From assembly GCA_963746605.1 (NCBI GenBank), contig CAVVCH010000033.1, forward strand, positions 23,126 through 87,125: 64,000 nt of DNA, written 5' to 3'. The DNA is from CAVQSS01 sp963746605. Lineage in GTDB: Bacteria > Desulfobacterota > RBG-13-43-22. The notes under the pieces were generated by a model. That model had not been told where the DNA came from and ran no database searches. It saw only the letters and a list, made by a program, of their open reading frames with translations. A program made the position numbers and the translations under genes. Positions 1 through 8,233 of the stretch are shown piece by piece (within the stretch, counting starts at the first letter, position 1; the number at the start of each line of letters is the position of its first letter).

Positions 1-128
1 TCCGCCACACAGAGGCTTTCAATATTGAATCCCCGGCCGCTGAACAATCCGGTCACCCGGGACAACACCCCGGGTTCATTGTCCACCAAAACCGAAATAG
101 TATGTTTTTGATTCTGATTATTTTCCAT
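1..128 (-). CDS. ilvN: Acetolactate synthase small subunit, N-terminal part
   Basis: This is the regulatory subunit of acetohydroxyacid synthase, which binds branched-chain amino acids through an ACT domain and stimulates the large subunit. The ATG at 126-128 opens a frame that runs off the left edge. About 42 residues are visible. They contain the typical start of an ACT domain: ISVLVDNEPGVLSRVTGLF followed by a GRGFNIESL segment. It lies 14 bases downstream of ilvB on the same strand, so the two are co-transcribed. The identification rests on a short but very characteristic stretch. Confidence 0.9.
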   Translation of the reverse strand, partial: MENNQNQKHTISVLVDNEPGVLSRVTGLFSGRGFNIESLCVA

Positions 129-142
129 CGCGTTATACCAAA

Positions 143-1831
143 TTAGAGCAGCAACATTTCCGTCATGGCCGCCCCGGCCGGGACCATGGGGGAGACGCAT
201 TCTTCGGAACAAACCACAAAATCCATGATCACCAGCTTGGGAATCGACAGGGCTTTTTTGATGACCGGGACCACTTCTTCCGGTCGGGTGGCCCGAAGAC
301 CCACCGCCCCGTAGGCTTCGGCCAGTTTAACAAAGTCCGGGTTGCCCTTCAGGGCTGTCTGCGCGTAGCGCTTGGCATAGAACAATTCCTGCACCTGCCG
401 GACCATGCCCAGATAGCCATTGTTCAGAATGGCGATCTTAACCGGGACGTTGTTGGCCACGGCCGTGGCCAGCTCCTGGATGTTCATCTGGATGCTGCCG
501 TCGCCGGCGATGTCGATGACCATCCGATCCGGACAGGCGATCTGGGCCCCGATGGCCGCCGGGAACCCATACCCCATGACCCCCAATCCCCCGGAGGTAA
601 TAAAAGAATTCGGCCGGTCAAAATGGTAAAACTGGGCGGCCCACATCTGGTTCTGGCCGACCTCGGTGGTGATGATGGCCTGCCCCTTGGTCACCTCGTA
701 GATCTTTTCCACCACGAACTGCGGTTTAATCTCCTCCCCCTCTTGCCGGTAGGTCAGTGGGTGGGAGGCCTTCCACTCCCGGATCTCTTCGAGCCAGGGA
801 AGGCGGATCTTATTCCAATCCTGGCCGGGCCACTTCTGGACCAGTTGGTTGAGTTTGGTCAGGGCGTCTTTACAATCGCCCACGATCGGGATTTCCACGT
901 TCACGCTTTTCCGGATAGAGGTCGGATCGATATCGATGTGAATGATGCGCGCCTCCGGCGCAAAGCGGTCCACATTGCCCGTCACCCGGTCGTCGAAACG
1001 AGCCCCTACCGCGATCAGCAAATCGCAATGCCCAACGGCCATGTTGGCCCAATAGGTCCCGTGCATGCCCAGCATCCCCAGGGAGAGGGGATGGGTTCCT
1101 GGGAAGCAGCCCAACCCCATCAGGGTGGAGGTCACCGGGATGGACAGCGTTTCGGCCAGAGCCTGGATCTCCGCGGAGCAGCGGGAAGAGAGCGCCCCGC
1201 CACCGGCATAAATCACCGGTTTCCTGGCCTTCTGTAGCGATGCGGCCGCTTTCTCGATCTGCCCCGGGTGGGCGCTGTAGGTGGGGCGATAGCTTCTCAG
1301 TTCGACCTTTTTCGGGTATTTGAACTCGGTGGCGGCCTTGAGCACGTCCTTGGGCAGGTCCACCAGGATCGGTCCCGGCCGTCCGGAGCGGGCCAGGTAA
1401 AAAGCCTCCTTGATCACTCGGGCCAGGTCTTCCACCCGTTTAACCAAGTAATTGTGCTTGGTGCAGGGCCTGGTGATCCCGACGATGTCCACCTCCTGAA
1501 AAGCGTCATTGCCGATGAGCTCCGTGGGGACCTGTCCGGTAAAAACGACGATGGGGATGGAATCCATATAGGCGGAGGCGATGCCGGTAACCGTGTTGGT
1601 AGCCCCCGGCCCGGAGGTCACCAGACAGACCCCCACCTGGCCCGAGGCCCGGGCATAGCCGTCGGCCATATGGACCGCCCCCTGCTCGTGCCGAACCAGA
1701 ATATGCCGGATCGGCCTTTTTTCCAAGACATCGTAAATATCGGTAATTACCGCCCCAGGGTAGCCGAAGACACACTTCACCCCTTCCTGAAGCAGGCTCT
1801 CGATTATGATTTCGGCGCCCGATAATTTCAA
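143..1831 (-). CDS. ilvB: Acetolactate synthase large (catalytic) subunit
   Basis: This thiamine-diphosphate enzyme condenses two pyruvates, or pyruvate and 2-ketobutyrate, in the first common step of valine, leucine and isoleucine synthesis. At 562 residues it has the usual length. Visible features are the catalytic Glu region near residues 45-60 (LVRHEQGAVHMADGYA), the SGPGATN loop, and the TPP/Mg motif GDGSIQMN followed by NN near residues 440-475. The gene follows a DUF465 gene with a 4-base ATGA overlap and precedes ilvN by 14 bases, which indicates translational coupling. No attenuator is visible in the window. Confidence 0.97.
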   Translation of the reverse strand: MKLSGAEIIIESLLQEGVKCVFGYPGAVITDIYDVLEKRPIRHILVRHEQGAVHMADGYARASGQVGVCLVTSGPGATNTVTGIASAYMDSIPIVVFTGQVPTELIGNDAFQEVDIVGITRPCTKHNYLVKRVEDLARVIKEAFYLARSGRPGPILVDLPKDVLKAATEFKYPKKVELRSYRPTYSAHPGQIEKAAASLQKARKPVIYAGGGALSSRCSAEIQALAETLSIPVTSTLMGLGCFPGTHPLSLGMLGMHGTYWANMAVGHCDLLIAVGARFDDRVTGNVDRFAPEARIIHIDIDPTSIRKSVNVEIPIVGDCKDALTKLNQLVQKWPGQDWNKIRLPWLEEIREWKASHPLTYRQEGEEIKPQFVVEKIYEVTKGQAIITTEVGQNQMWAAQFYHFDRPNSFITSGGLGVMGYGFPAAIGAQIACPDRMVIDIAGDGSIQMNIQELATAVANNVPVKIAILNNGYLGMVRQVQELFYAKRYAQTALKGNPDFVKLAEAYGAVGLRATRPEEVVPVIKKALSIPKLVIMDFVVCSEECVSPMVPAGAAMTEMLLL

Positions 1832-2070
1832 ATTCCCGACCCCTTTTGCCGATACTCGGTGAGGATCTGGTCGATACGGTCCCGGCCGGCCAGTTTTAAC
1901 TTCTGCAATCGCTTTCGCTCTACCTGCTCCTGATCGGAAAGGTAAAGGCGCTTGTTGAATTCGAGCAACTGGGCTTCGAATTGCCGGTGGTCCTTAATGA
2001 GTTGACGCAAATCATCATTTCCCGGCGCCGCCAGGAGTTGGTCGATCAATTCTTCGTCCCTTTTTTCCAT
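1828..2070 (-). CDS. Small DUF465 / YdcH-like helical protein
   Basis: This 80-residue, highly charged, all-helical protein is of the DUF465 (YdcH) type. Such proteins form short antiparallel coiled coils and have no settled function. Visible features are an acidic N-terminus and a basic, Leu-rich second half with a QVERKRLQKLKLAGRDRI segment. Its stop codon overlaps the ilvB start (ATGA), so it heads the ilv transcript. No transfer or damage is evident. Family assignment is from general resemblance, hence moderate certainty. Confidence 0.75.
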   Translation of the reverse strand: MEKRDEELIDQLLAAPGNDDLRQLIKDHRQFEAQLLEFNKRLYLSDQEQVERKRLQKLKLAGRDRIDQILTEYRQKGSGI

Positions 2071-2441
2071 ACGCTGCTCCTGAAATTTTTGATTAATTAT
2101 CTTAGGTTATCTATCTCTTTTTGTCAAACGGAAAGATCCCGGGGACGGGTAGCGGCCATAGATGGCCTTCTTTAAAACGGATTTAGGGACCTTAAACCCC
2201 GATTCGCTCTCCGGAAAACCCTTTGAAAACCATTTCGCCGAACCCCGGCGGCTAATCCGGAAAGGGGAGAACCCCACCCAAAAGGGCAAGGGATAACGGG
2301 AGTTTTATTCTTGGACCGCCCTTTCAAAATCAGCCCTGGCTATTGGCTGCCGTTTTTCTGACTTGATCCAAAGAGAAATGTTCCCCGTCCCCCTTGCAAA
2401 TTCCAATCCAGAAGGTTCCGTTTTTCTCAGATCAAATTCCC

Positions 2442-2469
2442 TTGACAAACACCCCCCTCTTTAGATAAT
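2442..2469 (+). promoter_or_regulatory. Sigma70-like promoter upstream of the PilZ gene
   Basis: TTGACA (2442-2447) and GATAAT (2464-2469) are separated by 16 bases. They lie 85 bases upstream of the PilZ-domain gene start. The rest of the 2071-2553 interval shows no gene, RNA or repeat that I can support. Confidence 0.6.
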
Positions 2470-2553
2470 TTCCATTGTCTTGTAAGAATTTCAGAATGGA
2501 TGACCTTGCGGTCTTAAGTCCTTCGGCCGATTTTAAGGTCCCTTAGTACGCCG

Positions 2554-3192
2554 ATGATCAACGAAAACCTTTTTTCCCCTGGCCTGCCCCTATCCATCGA
2601 GATACCCTTTTTGGAAAAAATCAGATGCGCCAGTTTTTTTAGAGGCTGCAAGGAATATCACTATGTTTTAATTGATCATCCTATTCATAACGGGATCCCT
2701 GTCCAAATGGAACCTAATAAACCCTGCGTGGTCCGTTTTATTCACGAAGGGAATGTTTTTGGTTTTTCGGCCTATATTATAGCGCCCATCAGGCAACCCT
2801 TTCCTTTGGTTTTTTTGACCTACCCCGATGAACTCGAATCCCTCAACCTGCGAACCAATCCCCGTTACCCGGTCCGGATCGAGGCCACCTACACCTATCA
2901 GACCCCGGAAGGGTCCGCTCCGGGAATGGGCACCGGCCTGATCCTCAATATTTCCGAGGGGGGATGTCTTCTGGAAGGGGAACAATTCTTTGATCCGGGA
3001 AGCCGACTGACCTTATCCTTTACCATCCCTCCTCAGGAAACAGTGCAGGAGCTGGAGGTAGAGGTCAAGCGGCTTCGGAAAAAGGGAGAACATGCCCATC
3101 TGGGATTAACCCTCATTACTCCTTCGGAAACCAACGCGCGTAAGATCAACGATTACCTCGCCCGCATGAAGTCCCTGAGGATCTCCCCCTGA
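2554..3192 (+). CDS. PilZ domain protein, probable c-di-GMP receptor
   Basis: This 212-residue cytoplasmic protein has a C-terminal PilZ domain. The c-di-GMP-binding signature is visible: overlapping RxxxR motifs (R100, R104, R108 in LRTNPRYPVR) and the downstream N-x-S-x-x-G motif (NISEGG, residues 132-137). The N-terminal 95 residues look like the beta-rich YcgR-type flagellar brake domain, which is an inference. Such proteins couple c-di-GMP to motility, polysaccharide or adhesion outputs. A sigma70-like promoter lies 85 bases upstream. No flagellar or pilus genes adjoin it, so its output partner is unknown. Confidence 0.85.
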   Translation: MINENLFSPGLPLSIEIPFLEKIRCASFFRGCKEYHYVLIDHPIHNGIPVQMEPNKPCVVRFIHEGNVFGFSAYIIAPIRQPFPLVFLTYPDELESLNLRTNPRYPVRIEATYTYQTPEGSAPGMGTGLILNISEGGCLLEGEQFFDPGSRLTLSFTIPPQETVQELEVEVKRLRKKGEHAHLGLTLITPSETNARKINDYLARMKSLRISP

Positions 3193-3319
3193 TCGTTTTA
3201 CCCCCCTTTCTTCTGCAGTCAAAAAATCAACCCTTGAACCCACATTTCGATTGACAGATAAAATGTTTATGAATACCCTCCTGGGAAGCCAAACCTTTTT
3301 CAATTCCAGGAGTACTAGC

Positions 3320-3904
3320 ATGCCTCGACTGAAACAGATGATTCAGGGCGCACCCGTACACGAGAGAAAGATTGAAGTTCGTTCTTACCCCGCAGGGCCG
3401 CAGCAAATCATTGTCGAGGGCTGGCTTAAAGACGATCGACGGGTCGGCGGTTTTCATTGGGACGGCCGGCCCCGCCCCCCCGGCGTCGTTCACCTGTTGG
3501 GGATTCGCTTGTTGGTCGGCGGTTGGCCCCTCACTATTCAGGAGGCGGAGGCGGAGATGAAGGAAATTCCCCACGAACTCTGCCGGACCCTTGAAGAATC
3601 ATTGAACAAGATTGTCGGATTGGCCGTTGCCCCCGGCTTCACCGATCGGGTAAGGCGTCTGCTGGGCGGCCTGGAAGGCTGCTCTCACCTGACCCACCTG
3701 CTCCTGGCCATGGCCCCGGCCATCCTGCACGGCTATTGGACGCAGCTTTCCAGACAGCCTCGCGCGGTCCCCCAATCCCTGGAGGAAGTCCAGGGTCTCT
3801 CTTACCTGGTCAACAGTTGCCGCCTCTGGAGCGAAGACGGCCCGCTGCTCCAGATGATTCGAGAGACCATCGAAAAAGCCGGCCGGGAAAATTCCCCCGA
3901 ATAG
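3320..3904 (+). CDS. DUF2889 family protein
   Basis: This 194-residue protein of unknown function resembles DUF2889, a family often found beside lipid or aromatic CoA-metabolism genes. Recognisable parts are an N-terminal segment of beta-strands carrying RSYPAGPQQIIVEGWLKD, and the family-typical GCSHLTHLLLAMAPA helix near residues 120-135. I chose the ATG at 3320 over an upstream ATG at 3251 because AGGAG sits at 3308-3312 and the upstream extension is not family-like. A crotonase gene follows 41 bases downstream on the same strand, so they may be co-transcribed. Confidence 0.75.
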   Translation: MPRLKQMIQGAPVHERKIEVRSYPAGPQQIIVEGWLKDDRRVGGFHWDGRPRPPGVVHLLGIRLLVGGWPLTIQEAEAEMKEIPHELCRTLEESLNKIVGLAVAPGFTDRVRRLLGGLEGCSHLTHLLLAMAPAILHGYWTQLSRQPRAVPQSLEEVQGLSYLVNSCRLWSEDGPLLQMIRETIEKAGRENSPE

Positions 3905-3945
3905 TCCGGCCAATAATTAATTCTCCCATCTCAAGGATATCCTCA

Positions 3946-4803
3946 ATGTCTTTAACCCAAACAGCGTATGAATTACAGGAAGGGGTCGCCCTGATCCGGC
4001 TCAATCGGCCGGAACAGCTCAATGCCTTTACCCCGGTTATGCGGAATGAATTGCTGGGCTTGTTCAAAGAAGCGGACGAAGACGATTCGGTCCGGGCAGT
4101 CGTGGTTACCGGCCGGGGAAGGGCCTTCTGTGCCGGGGCGGATCTTTCCGCCGGGGGAAGTTCCTTTGAAAAGGCCCAAACCCCCGGTCAGGCCGCTATC
4201 AGCCGGCATCGTGACGGCGGCGGACAGGTGGCCCTGGCCATCTTTAATTGCCGCAAACCGGTGATCGGGGCTATCAACGGACCGGCCGTGGGGATCGGCA
4301 TCACGATGACTTTGCCCATGGACGTCCGCATCGCCGCCGAGGACGCCAAGATCGGATTTGTCTTTACCCGGCGCGGGGTGGTTCCGGAGGCCTGTTCCTC
4401 CTGGTTTCTGCCCCGGATCGTGGGAATCACCAAGGCAGCCGAACTGGTGCTCACCGGCCGGGTCTTCCGGGCCGCGGAAGAAAGCCATTCCGGACTTTTT
4501 AATTACGTGCTGCCACGCGAACAGGTGTTGCCCAAGGCCTTGTCTATCGCCCGGGAAATCGCGGATCACACCTCGGCCGTCTCGGTAACCCTCAGCAAAG
4601 CCATGCTCTGGCACGGCCTGGCCGAGAATGATCCCCAGTCGGCTCACCTGATTGACTCCCGCTGTTTCTATTGGGCCAGCCGCCAAAAAGACGTCTATGA
4701 AGGGGTGCAAAGTTTCCTGGAGAAACGGCCCCCCCAATTCCCGGGGAGTCCCACCAAAGACCTGCCCGATTTCTATCCCTGGTGGAAGGAACCGAAAGTT
4801 TAA
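3946..4803 (+). CDS. Enoyl-CoA hydratase/isomerase family protein (crotonase)
   Basis: This 285-residue crotonase-fold protein probably hydrates or isomerises an enoyl-CoA in fatty or aromatic acid degradation. It shows the two oxyanion-hole segments (GRGRAFCAGADLS near residue 60 and NGPAVGIGITM near residue 110). The second-glutamate region is VVPEACSSWFLPRIVG. Substrate cannot be told from sequence. The frame is open further upstream, but the ATG at 3946 matches the family N-terminus. A second crotonase lies at 9730 with different active-site surroundings, so they are unlikely to be recent duplicates. Confidence 0.9.
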   Translation: MSLTQTAYELQEGVALIRLNRPEQLNAFTPVMRNELLGLFKEADEDDSVRAVVVTGRGRAFCAGADLSAGGSSFEKAQTPGQAAISRHRDGGGQVALAIFNCRKPVIGAINGPAVGIGITMTLPMDVRIAAEDAKIGFVFTRRGVVPEACSSWFLPRIVGITKAAELVLTGRVFRAAEESHSGLFNYVLPREQVLPKALSIAREIADHTSAVSVTLSKAMLWHGLAENDPQSAHLIDSRCFYWASRQKDVYEGVQSFLEKRPPQFPGSPTKDLPDFYPWWKEPKV

Positions 4804-4886
4804 AAAAAACGAACATCGAACATCGAATTTTGGTTATTAAACAGTTTTCCGTTTATTTCGGGTTTCGAATTTCGGATTTGATTTTT
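4804..4886 (+). repeat. Imperfect hairpin repeat of the GAACATCGAA type
   Basis: The gap between the crotonase and the glycosyltransferase holds direct units GAACATCGAACATCGAA, then TTTCGAATTTCGGATTTG. The two halves are roughly complementary to one another. It resembles the larger elements at 35015-35169 and 43264-43456. It leaves no room for a normal ribosome-binding site before the next gene. Confidence 0.5.
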
Positions 4887-4887
4887 T

Positions 4888-6120
4888 GTGCGTATCCTCC
4901 ACGCCCTCAGCCAGCGCCCGGAAGCCACCGGCAGCGGCATCTATGTGCAGGCTATGGTCCGGGAGGCCTTTCGGGCCGGGCACGAGAATTTCCTTCTGGC
5001 CGGTATCCCTTCCGGTGATCGGCCGCAGTTGGATTGCCTGACCGGCGATCAATGTTCTTTCGTTCATTTCGAAACCGGTGGCCTCCCCTTTCCGGTGGTG
5101 GGCATGAGCGACGTCATGCCTTACCCCAGCAAACGTTTTTCTGATTTGAATCGGGCTGACTTGGAAGTCTATGAGACCTGTTTCTCGGACCGGTTGGAAC
5201 GGGCCGTTCAGGATTTCCACCCGGACATCATTCACAGTCACCACCTCTGGCTTCTGACTTCGCTGATAAAAAGGTCCTTTCCCAAGATCCCGCTGGTAAC
5301 CACTTGCCATGGTTCCGACCTGCGTCAGTTTCAAAAATGCGGAGATCTTCAGCCGCGAGTATTATCCGGTTGCGACCGTCTGGAAGGAATTATGGCCCTG
5401 AGCCGGGCTCAGAAGCAGGAAATCATCCGGCTCTACGAATTCTCTCCCGATCAGGTCAGCGTAGTGGGGGTGGGGTACCATCAGGAAATCTTTAGACCCG
5501 AACCGAAACCTCTTCTTCCGCCGCTCGAAATGGTTTATGCCGGGAAGCTCAGCCGGGCCAAAGGAGTCCCGTGGATGTTGCGGGCGCTCTCGAAAGTCAG
5601 CGAACCCTCCTGGAGACTGCACCTGATCGGGGGAGGGGATGGCCCGGAAAAAGACGAGACTCTTTCCATAGCGGAAAGCCTGGGCGATCGGGTTCAAGTG
5701 CACGGTCCATTACCCCAGAAAAAGTTGGCTGAGATTTTTCGGCGTTCCCATCTTTTGATTTTACCTTCCTTTTACGAAGGACTGGCCCTGGTCCTGCTGG
5801 AAGCCCTGGCCTGCGGCTGCCGATTGGTCTCGACCGACTTCCCCGGCATCGAGGAGGTCTTGGGGAATCTGCCCGCGACCTATTGCCGACTGGTGGAACT
5901 GCCCCGTCTGAAAAGTTTAGACACCCCTTTCCCGGAGGATGAAGCCTCATTTGAGCGTCGTCTGGCCGCGGCCATCCGGGACCAGATAGCGGCGGTCCGG
6001 CAGGAGACTAAAATGGACCCGGCCCTACTGGCTCCCATTCTGGAAGCATACTCCTGGCCCCGGGTGTTCGAGCGGGTGGAACAGGTTTATTTTCAAGCCT
6101 TAAACCGGACCTGCCTTTAA
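4888..6120 (+). CDS. Glycosyltransferase family 4-like (GT-B fold)
   Basis: This 410-residue retaining GT-B glycosyltransferase probably adds a sugar to an envelope polysaccharide or glycolipid. Visible features are an N-terminal acceptor domain starting MRILHALSQ with a GSGIYVQ loop, the TCHGSDLRQF motif near residue 140, and the nucleotide-sugar-binding region VYAGKLSRAKGVPWML near residue 215. The E-x7-E motif lies in SFYEGLALVLLEALACG near residue 295. The start is GTG at 4888. No clear Shine-Dalgarno is present because a repeat occupies the upstream gap. It is not embedded in a polysaccharide cluster, so donor and acceptor are unknown. Confidence 0.9.
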   Translation: MRILHALSQRPEATGSGIYVQAMVREAFRAGHENFLLAGIPSGDRPQLDCLTGDQCSFVHFETGGLPFPVVGMSDVMPYPSKRFSDLNRADLEVYETCFSDRLERAVQDFHPDIIHSHHLWLLTSLIKRSFPKIPLVTTCHGSDLRQFQKCGDLQPRVLSGCDRLEGIMALSRAQKQEIIRLYEFSPDQVSVVGVGYHQEIFRPEPKPLLPPLEMVYAGKLSRAKGVPWMLRALSKVSEPSWRLHLIGGGDGPEKDETLSIAESLGDRVQVHGPLPQKKLAEIFRRSHLLILPSFYEGLALVLLEALACGCRLVSTDFPGIEEVLGNLPATYCRLVELPRLKSLDTPFPEDEASFERRLAAAIRDQIAAVRQETKMDPALLAPILEAYSWPRVFERVEQVYFQALNRTCL

Positions 6121-6211
6121 ATTTGGCCACTCCATGTCCTCGGATCCTTTGTCGCCGAATCAATCCGGCCTAAAGCCCGTTTCTGTTTTCTCACCCAAGT
6201 GAATATTATTC

Positions 6212-6257
6212 TTGACCGTTCATTTCAGGCTTATTCTAATGTGTATTAGATACACAT
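6212..6257 (+). promoter_or_regulatory. Promoter and palindromic operator of the VapB-like gene
   Basis: TTGACC (6212-6217) and TCTAAT (6235-6240) are 17 bases apart. A perfect palindrome with 8-base arms and a 3-base spacer (ATGTGTAT TAG ATACACAT, 6239-6257) overlaps the -10 edge and start site. That is the position expected for an operator bound by the ribbon-helix-helix antitoxin encoded next. AAAGGAG precedes the start codon. Confidence 0.7.
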
Positions 6258-6275
6258 AAAAGGAGATGATTTTCG

Positions 6276-6509
6276 ATGCGAACCAATATCGTGATCGACG
6301 ATGAATTGATGAAAGAAGCCTTTTCCGTCAGCCAGGCTAAAACCAAAAAGGACTTAATCCATGAGGCCTTACGGGAAATGATCCGGTTAAAAAAACAGAA
6401 GGACCTGACGGAGCTGTCAGGCCGTATTTCTTTTTATCCGGGGTTTGACCATAAGGAATTACGGATCGGGATCGAGATTTCGAAAAAATTGCCCGTGTTC
6501 GCCCTTTGA
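6276..6509 (+). CDS. VapB-like ribbon-helix-helix antitoxin, C-terminus altered, toxin missing
   Basis: Residues 1-50 match the DNA-binding ribbon-helix-helix of VapB antitoxins (MRTNIVIDDELMKEAFSVSQ, then KTKKDLIHEALREMI). In complete systems the antitoxin neutralises a PIN-domain VapC RNase and represses its own promoter. Here the C-terminal 25 residues (SFYPGFDHKEL and onward) do not look like a toxin-binding tail. No VapC gene follows; transposase debris does instead. The promoter and operator upstream are intact. I infer an orphan, probably truncated antitoxin, possibly still a DNA-binding protein. Confidence 0.75.
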   Translation: MRTNIVIDDELMKEAFSVSQAKTKKDLIHEALREMIRLKKQKDLTELSGRISFYPGFDHKELRIGIEISKKLPVFAL

Positions 6510-6683
6510 AGCTATCTTGGTTTGAGGGTAGCCGATCTATTTCAGCTTCCTGACATTCACCTCAAACGATCCATCCCCTTCCTTCTTCGGCAAAAAGGAA
6601 GCGCAGCAGGGGATCCCTCCCTGGTAGCCCCGCGGAAAGGAAGGCCAGGCCCGCCCCTATTTGCCTCCAGAAGACCCGAACCG

Positions 6684-6866
6684 ATGAAGCCCGATATCGA
6701 CCTTCGACAGAACTACAACCGCAGCGCCAAACAGCTATTAGCTCAGCAGAGCCGTTACGCTCATGCCCAGATGCAAGAGGCCCTGGAGCAGGTAGAACGA
6801 ATTGTCCGAAGTCCACAACAGGTGTTTGTGGACATGGGTTACCGCGGGCACGATTACTCCGGTTAA
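6684..6866 (+). pseudogene. IS5-like transposase remnant with internal deletion
   Basis: About 60 codons join two separate transposase pieces: LRQNYNRSAKQLLAQQSRYAHA, typical of the middle of IS5/IS1182-like enzymes, and VFVDMGYRGHDYSG, which contains the second catalytic Asp region. The intervening part is deleted and both ends are missing. It sits directly after the orphan VapB gene and probably explains loss of the partner toxin. The upstream open stretch (6522-6683) has no recognisable content. Confidence 0.65.
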
Positions 6867-7026
6867 AAAAATTGATATCGGCATTAAAGGCTTGCAGGAA
6901 AGTCTAGAGGATTCTTCAATGGCCTGGGGAAAAATGGCTGTCGGAGAAAAAACTCAAAAAGAAAAAGGCCTTTATTTCGATTCCATTGATACCATGCGGG
7001 CGATCCTGACAGGAAGTAAGGAAGTC

Positions 7027-7197
7027 ATGGTAACCAAGAAAACCAGTAAGAATCAGTTGGTCCTGCCCAAGGGGATCGTTAAGGAAAAGCAACCGGGGAA
7101 TGCGAACCTGGCAACTATCAGGGCTAAAATGGAAAAGCTGGGGGTGCGCCCCACCGATGTGAACGAAGCCGTTAGATGGGCCAGAAAAAGAAAATAA
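7027..7197 (+). pseudogene. AbrB/MazE-type antitoxin, internally shortened
   Basis: From the ATG at 7027 (AAGGA just upstream) the frame gives 56 residues. It starts MVTKKTSKNQLVLPKGIV, the swapped-hairpin AbrB N-terminus, and ends MEKLGVRPTDVNEAVRWARK, a C-terminus seen in AbrB-type antitoxins. The central beta-hairpin segment between them is missing, so it is probably non-functional. The frame is open upstream to 6802, but that part has no recognisable content. No toxin gene follows; the next gene is on the opposite strand. Confidence 0.55.
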
Positions 7198-7205
7198 CCC
7201 CAGGG

Positions 7206-8180
7206 TCAGGTTATTATCCGATTTTCTCTCAGAAATCGAACGATGGCCATCGTCGTTTCCTCGGGGCGTTCCATGGGAACGAAGTGGCTGGTATTTTCCA
7301 TCCCGACCAATTCGGCTGAAGGCAGTTTTCTTTTAAAACGCTCGGCGGCCGGCTTCAGGAAAGTATCCGATTCACATCCATAAATAACCAGAGTGGGGCA
7401 ACGGACCAGCGGAACGAATCGCCAGACGTCATGGGGGCAGACGGCGAAACAGCGGGCCTCCCAAGCGGGGTCGCATCGCCAGGCAACCTGTCCGTCACCC
7501 GTTTCCGCGGTCCCCTCTTCCACATAGGCCCTTAAAAAGGCTTTATCCCAGCGTTTCATGGACTCCTTGCGCCGGTAGGATTGAAAAATCTTTTCCCGGT
7601 CCGGCCAGACCCGCCGTCTTTTAGCCGCGCGGTAGGCTATGGGGACCAAACGGGCCGCACCCGTCTTTTTGGCCAGGTACCACCACCACATCCAGGAAAA
7701 AGGCAGGATGGTCGGATCGATCAAAATGAGCGCGCGCACCAGTTCCGGGTATCGGACGCCCAGCATCAGGCTGGCCGTTCCGCCCCGGGAGTGGCCCAGG
7801 GCCACTATCGGCCCCTCCTGCTTTCGAATGAAGGCTGCCAGATCCTCCGTGAATATGTTCCAATTCTTTAATCTCCGAGGGTCGGCCGGGACCGAGGTCT
7901 TCCCATGGCCGCGGTCGTCCATTCCCAACACCCTCAGTTTGGCGGTCAACCTTTCAGCCAGCGGAGTATAGACCCCGGCGCAGTAGCCGGTGGCGTGGGC
8001 CAGATGCAACAGCGGCCCCTTTCCCCCCCAGTCCAGATAATGAAACTCCCCGTCCTCGCCGGGGAAAAAATAGTCGGTCGGCAAGATTCGGCCTCCTCGG
8101 TGCGAATCATCGAAATGCATCATTTTATCGAAAAGGTCAAGGCCGGATTTAAACCGGAGTTGACAACAAGAGAGGTCCAT
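7206..8180 (-). CDS. Alpha/beta-fold hydrolase
   Basis: This 324-residue soluble serine hydrolase has the nucleophile elbow GHSRGG (Ser near residue 134), an oxyanion strand with HATGYCAGVY near residue 63, and the catalytic His in ENTSHFVPMERPEE near residue 300. The acid is likely the Asp in the GCESDTFLKP loop. It resembles the epoxide hydrolase / lipase-like branch and the substrate cannot be predicted. An alternative ATG lies 20 codons in, at about 8123. It is divergent from malonyl-CoA decarboxylase with only about 50 bases between, so they share a promoter region. Confidence 0.88.
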   Translation of the reverse strand: MDLSCCQLRFKSGLDLFDKMMHFDDSHRGGRILPTDYFFPGEDGEFHYLDWGGKGPLLHLAHATGYCAGVYTPLAERLTAKLRVLGMDDRGHGKTSVPADPRRLKNWNIFTEDLAAFIRKQEGPIVALGHSRGGTASLMLGVRYPELVRALILIDPTILPFSWMWWWYLAKKTGAARLVPIAYRAAKRRRVWPDREKIFQSYRRKESMKRWDKAFLRAYVEEGTAETGDGQVAWRCDPAWEARCFAVCPHDVWRFVPLVRCPTLVIYGCESDTFLKPAAERFKRKLPSAELVGMENTSHFVPMERPEETTMAIVRFLRENRIIT

Positions 8181-8233
8181 AATACATTACATTCTTTAAC
8201 AATCAATACCCATTGAAGCCGCTTTCTGAAAAC

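Noticed and set aside
2107..2289. 60-codon minus-strand frame upstream of the DUF465 gene
   Set aside because: No ribosome-binding site, no coding-like composition and no family resemblance.
3973..4737. 254-codon open frame antisense to the first crotonase
   Set aside because: It mirrors the codon pattern of the real crotonase, has no family features and no ribosome-binding site.
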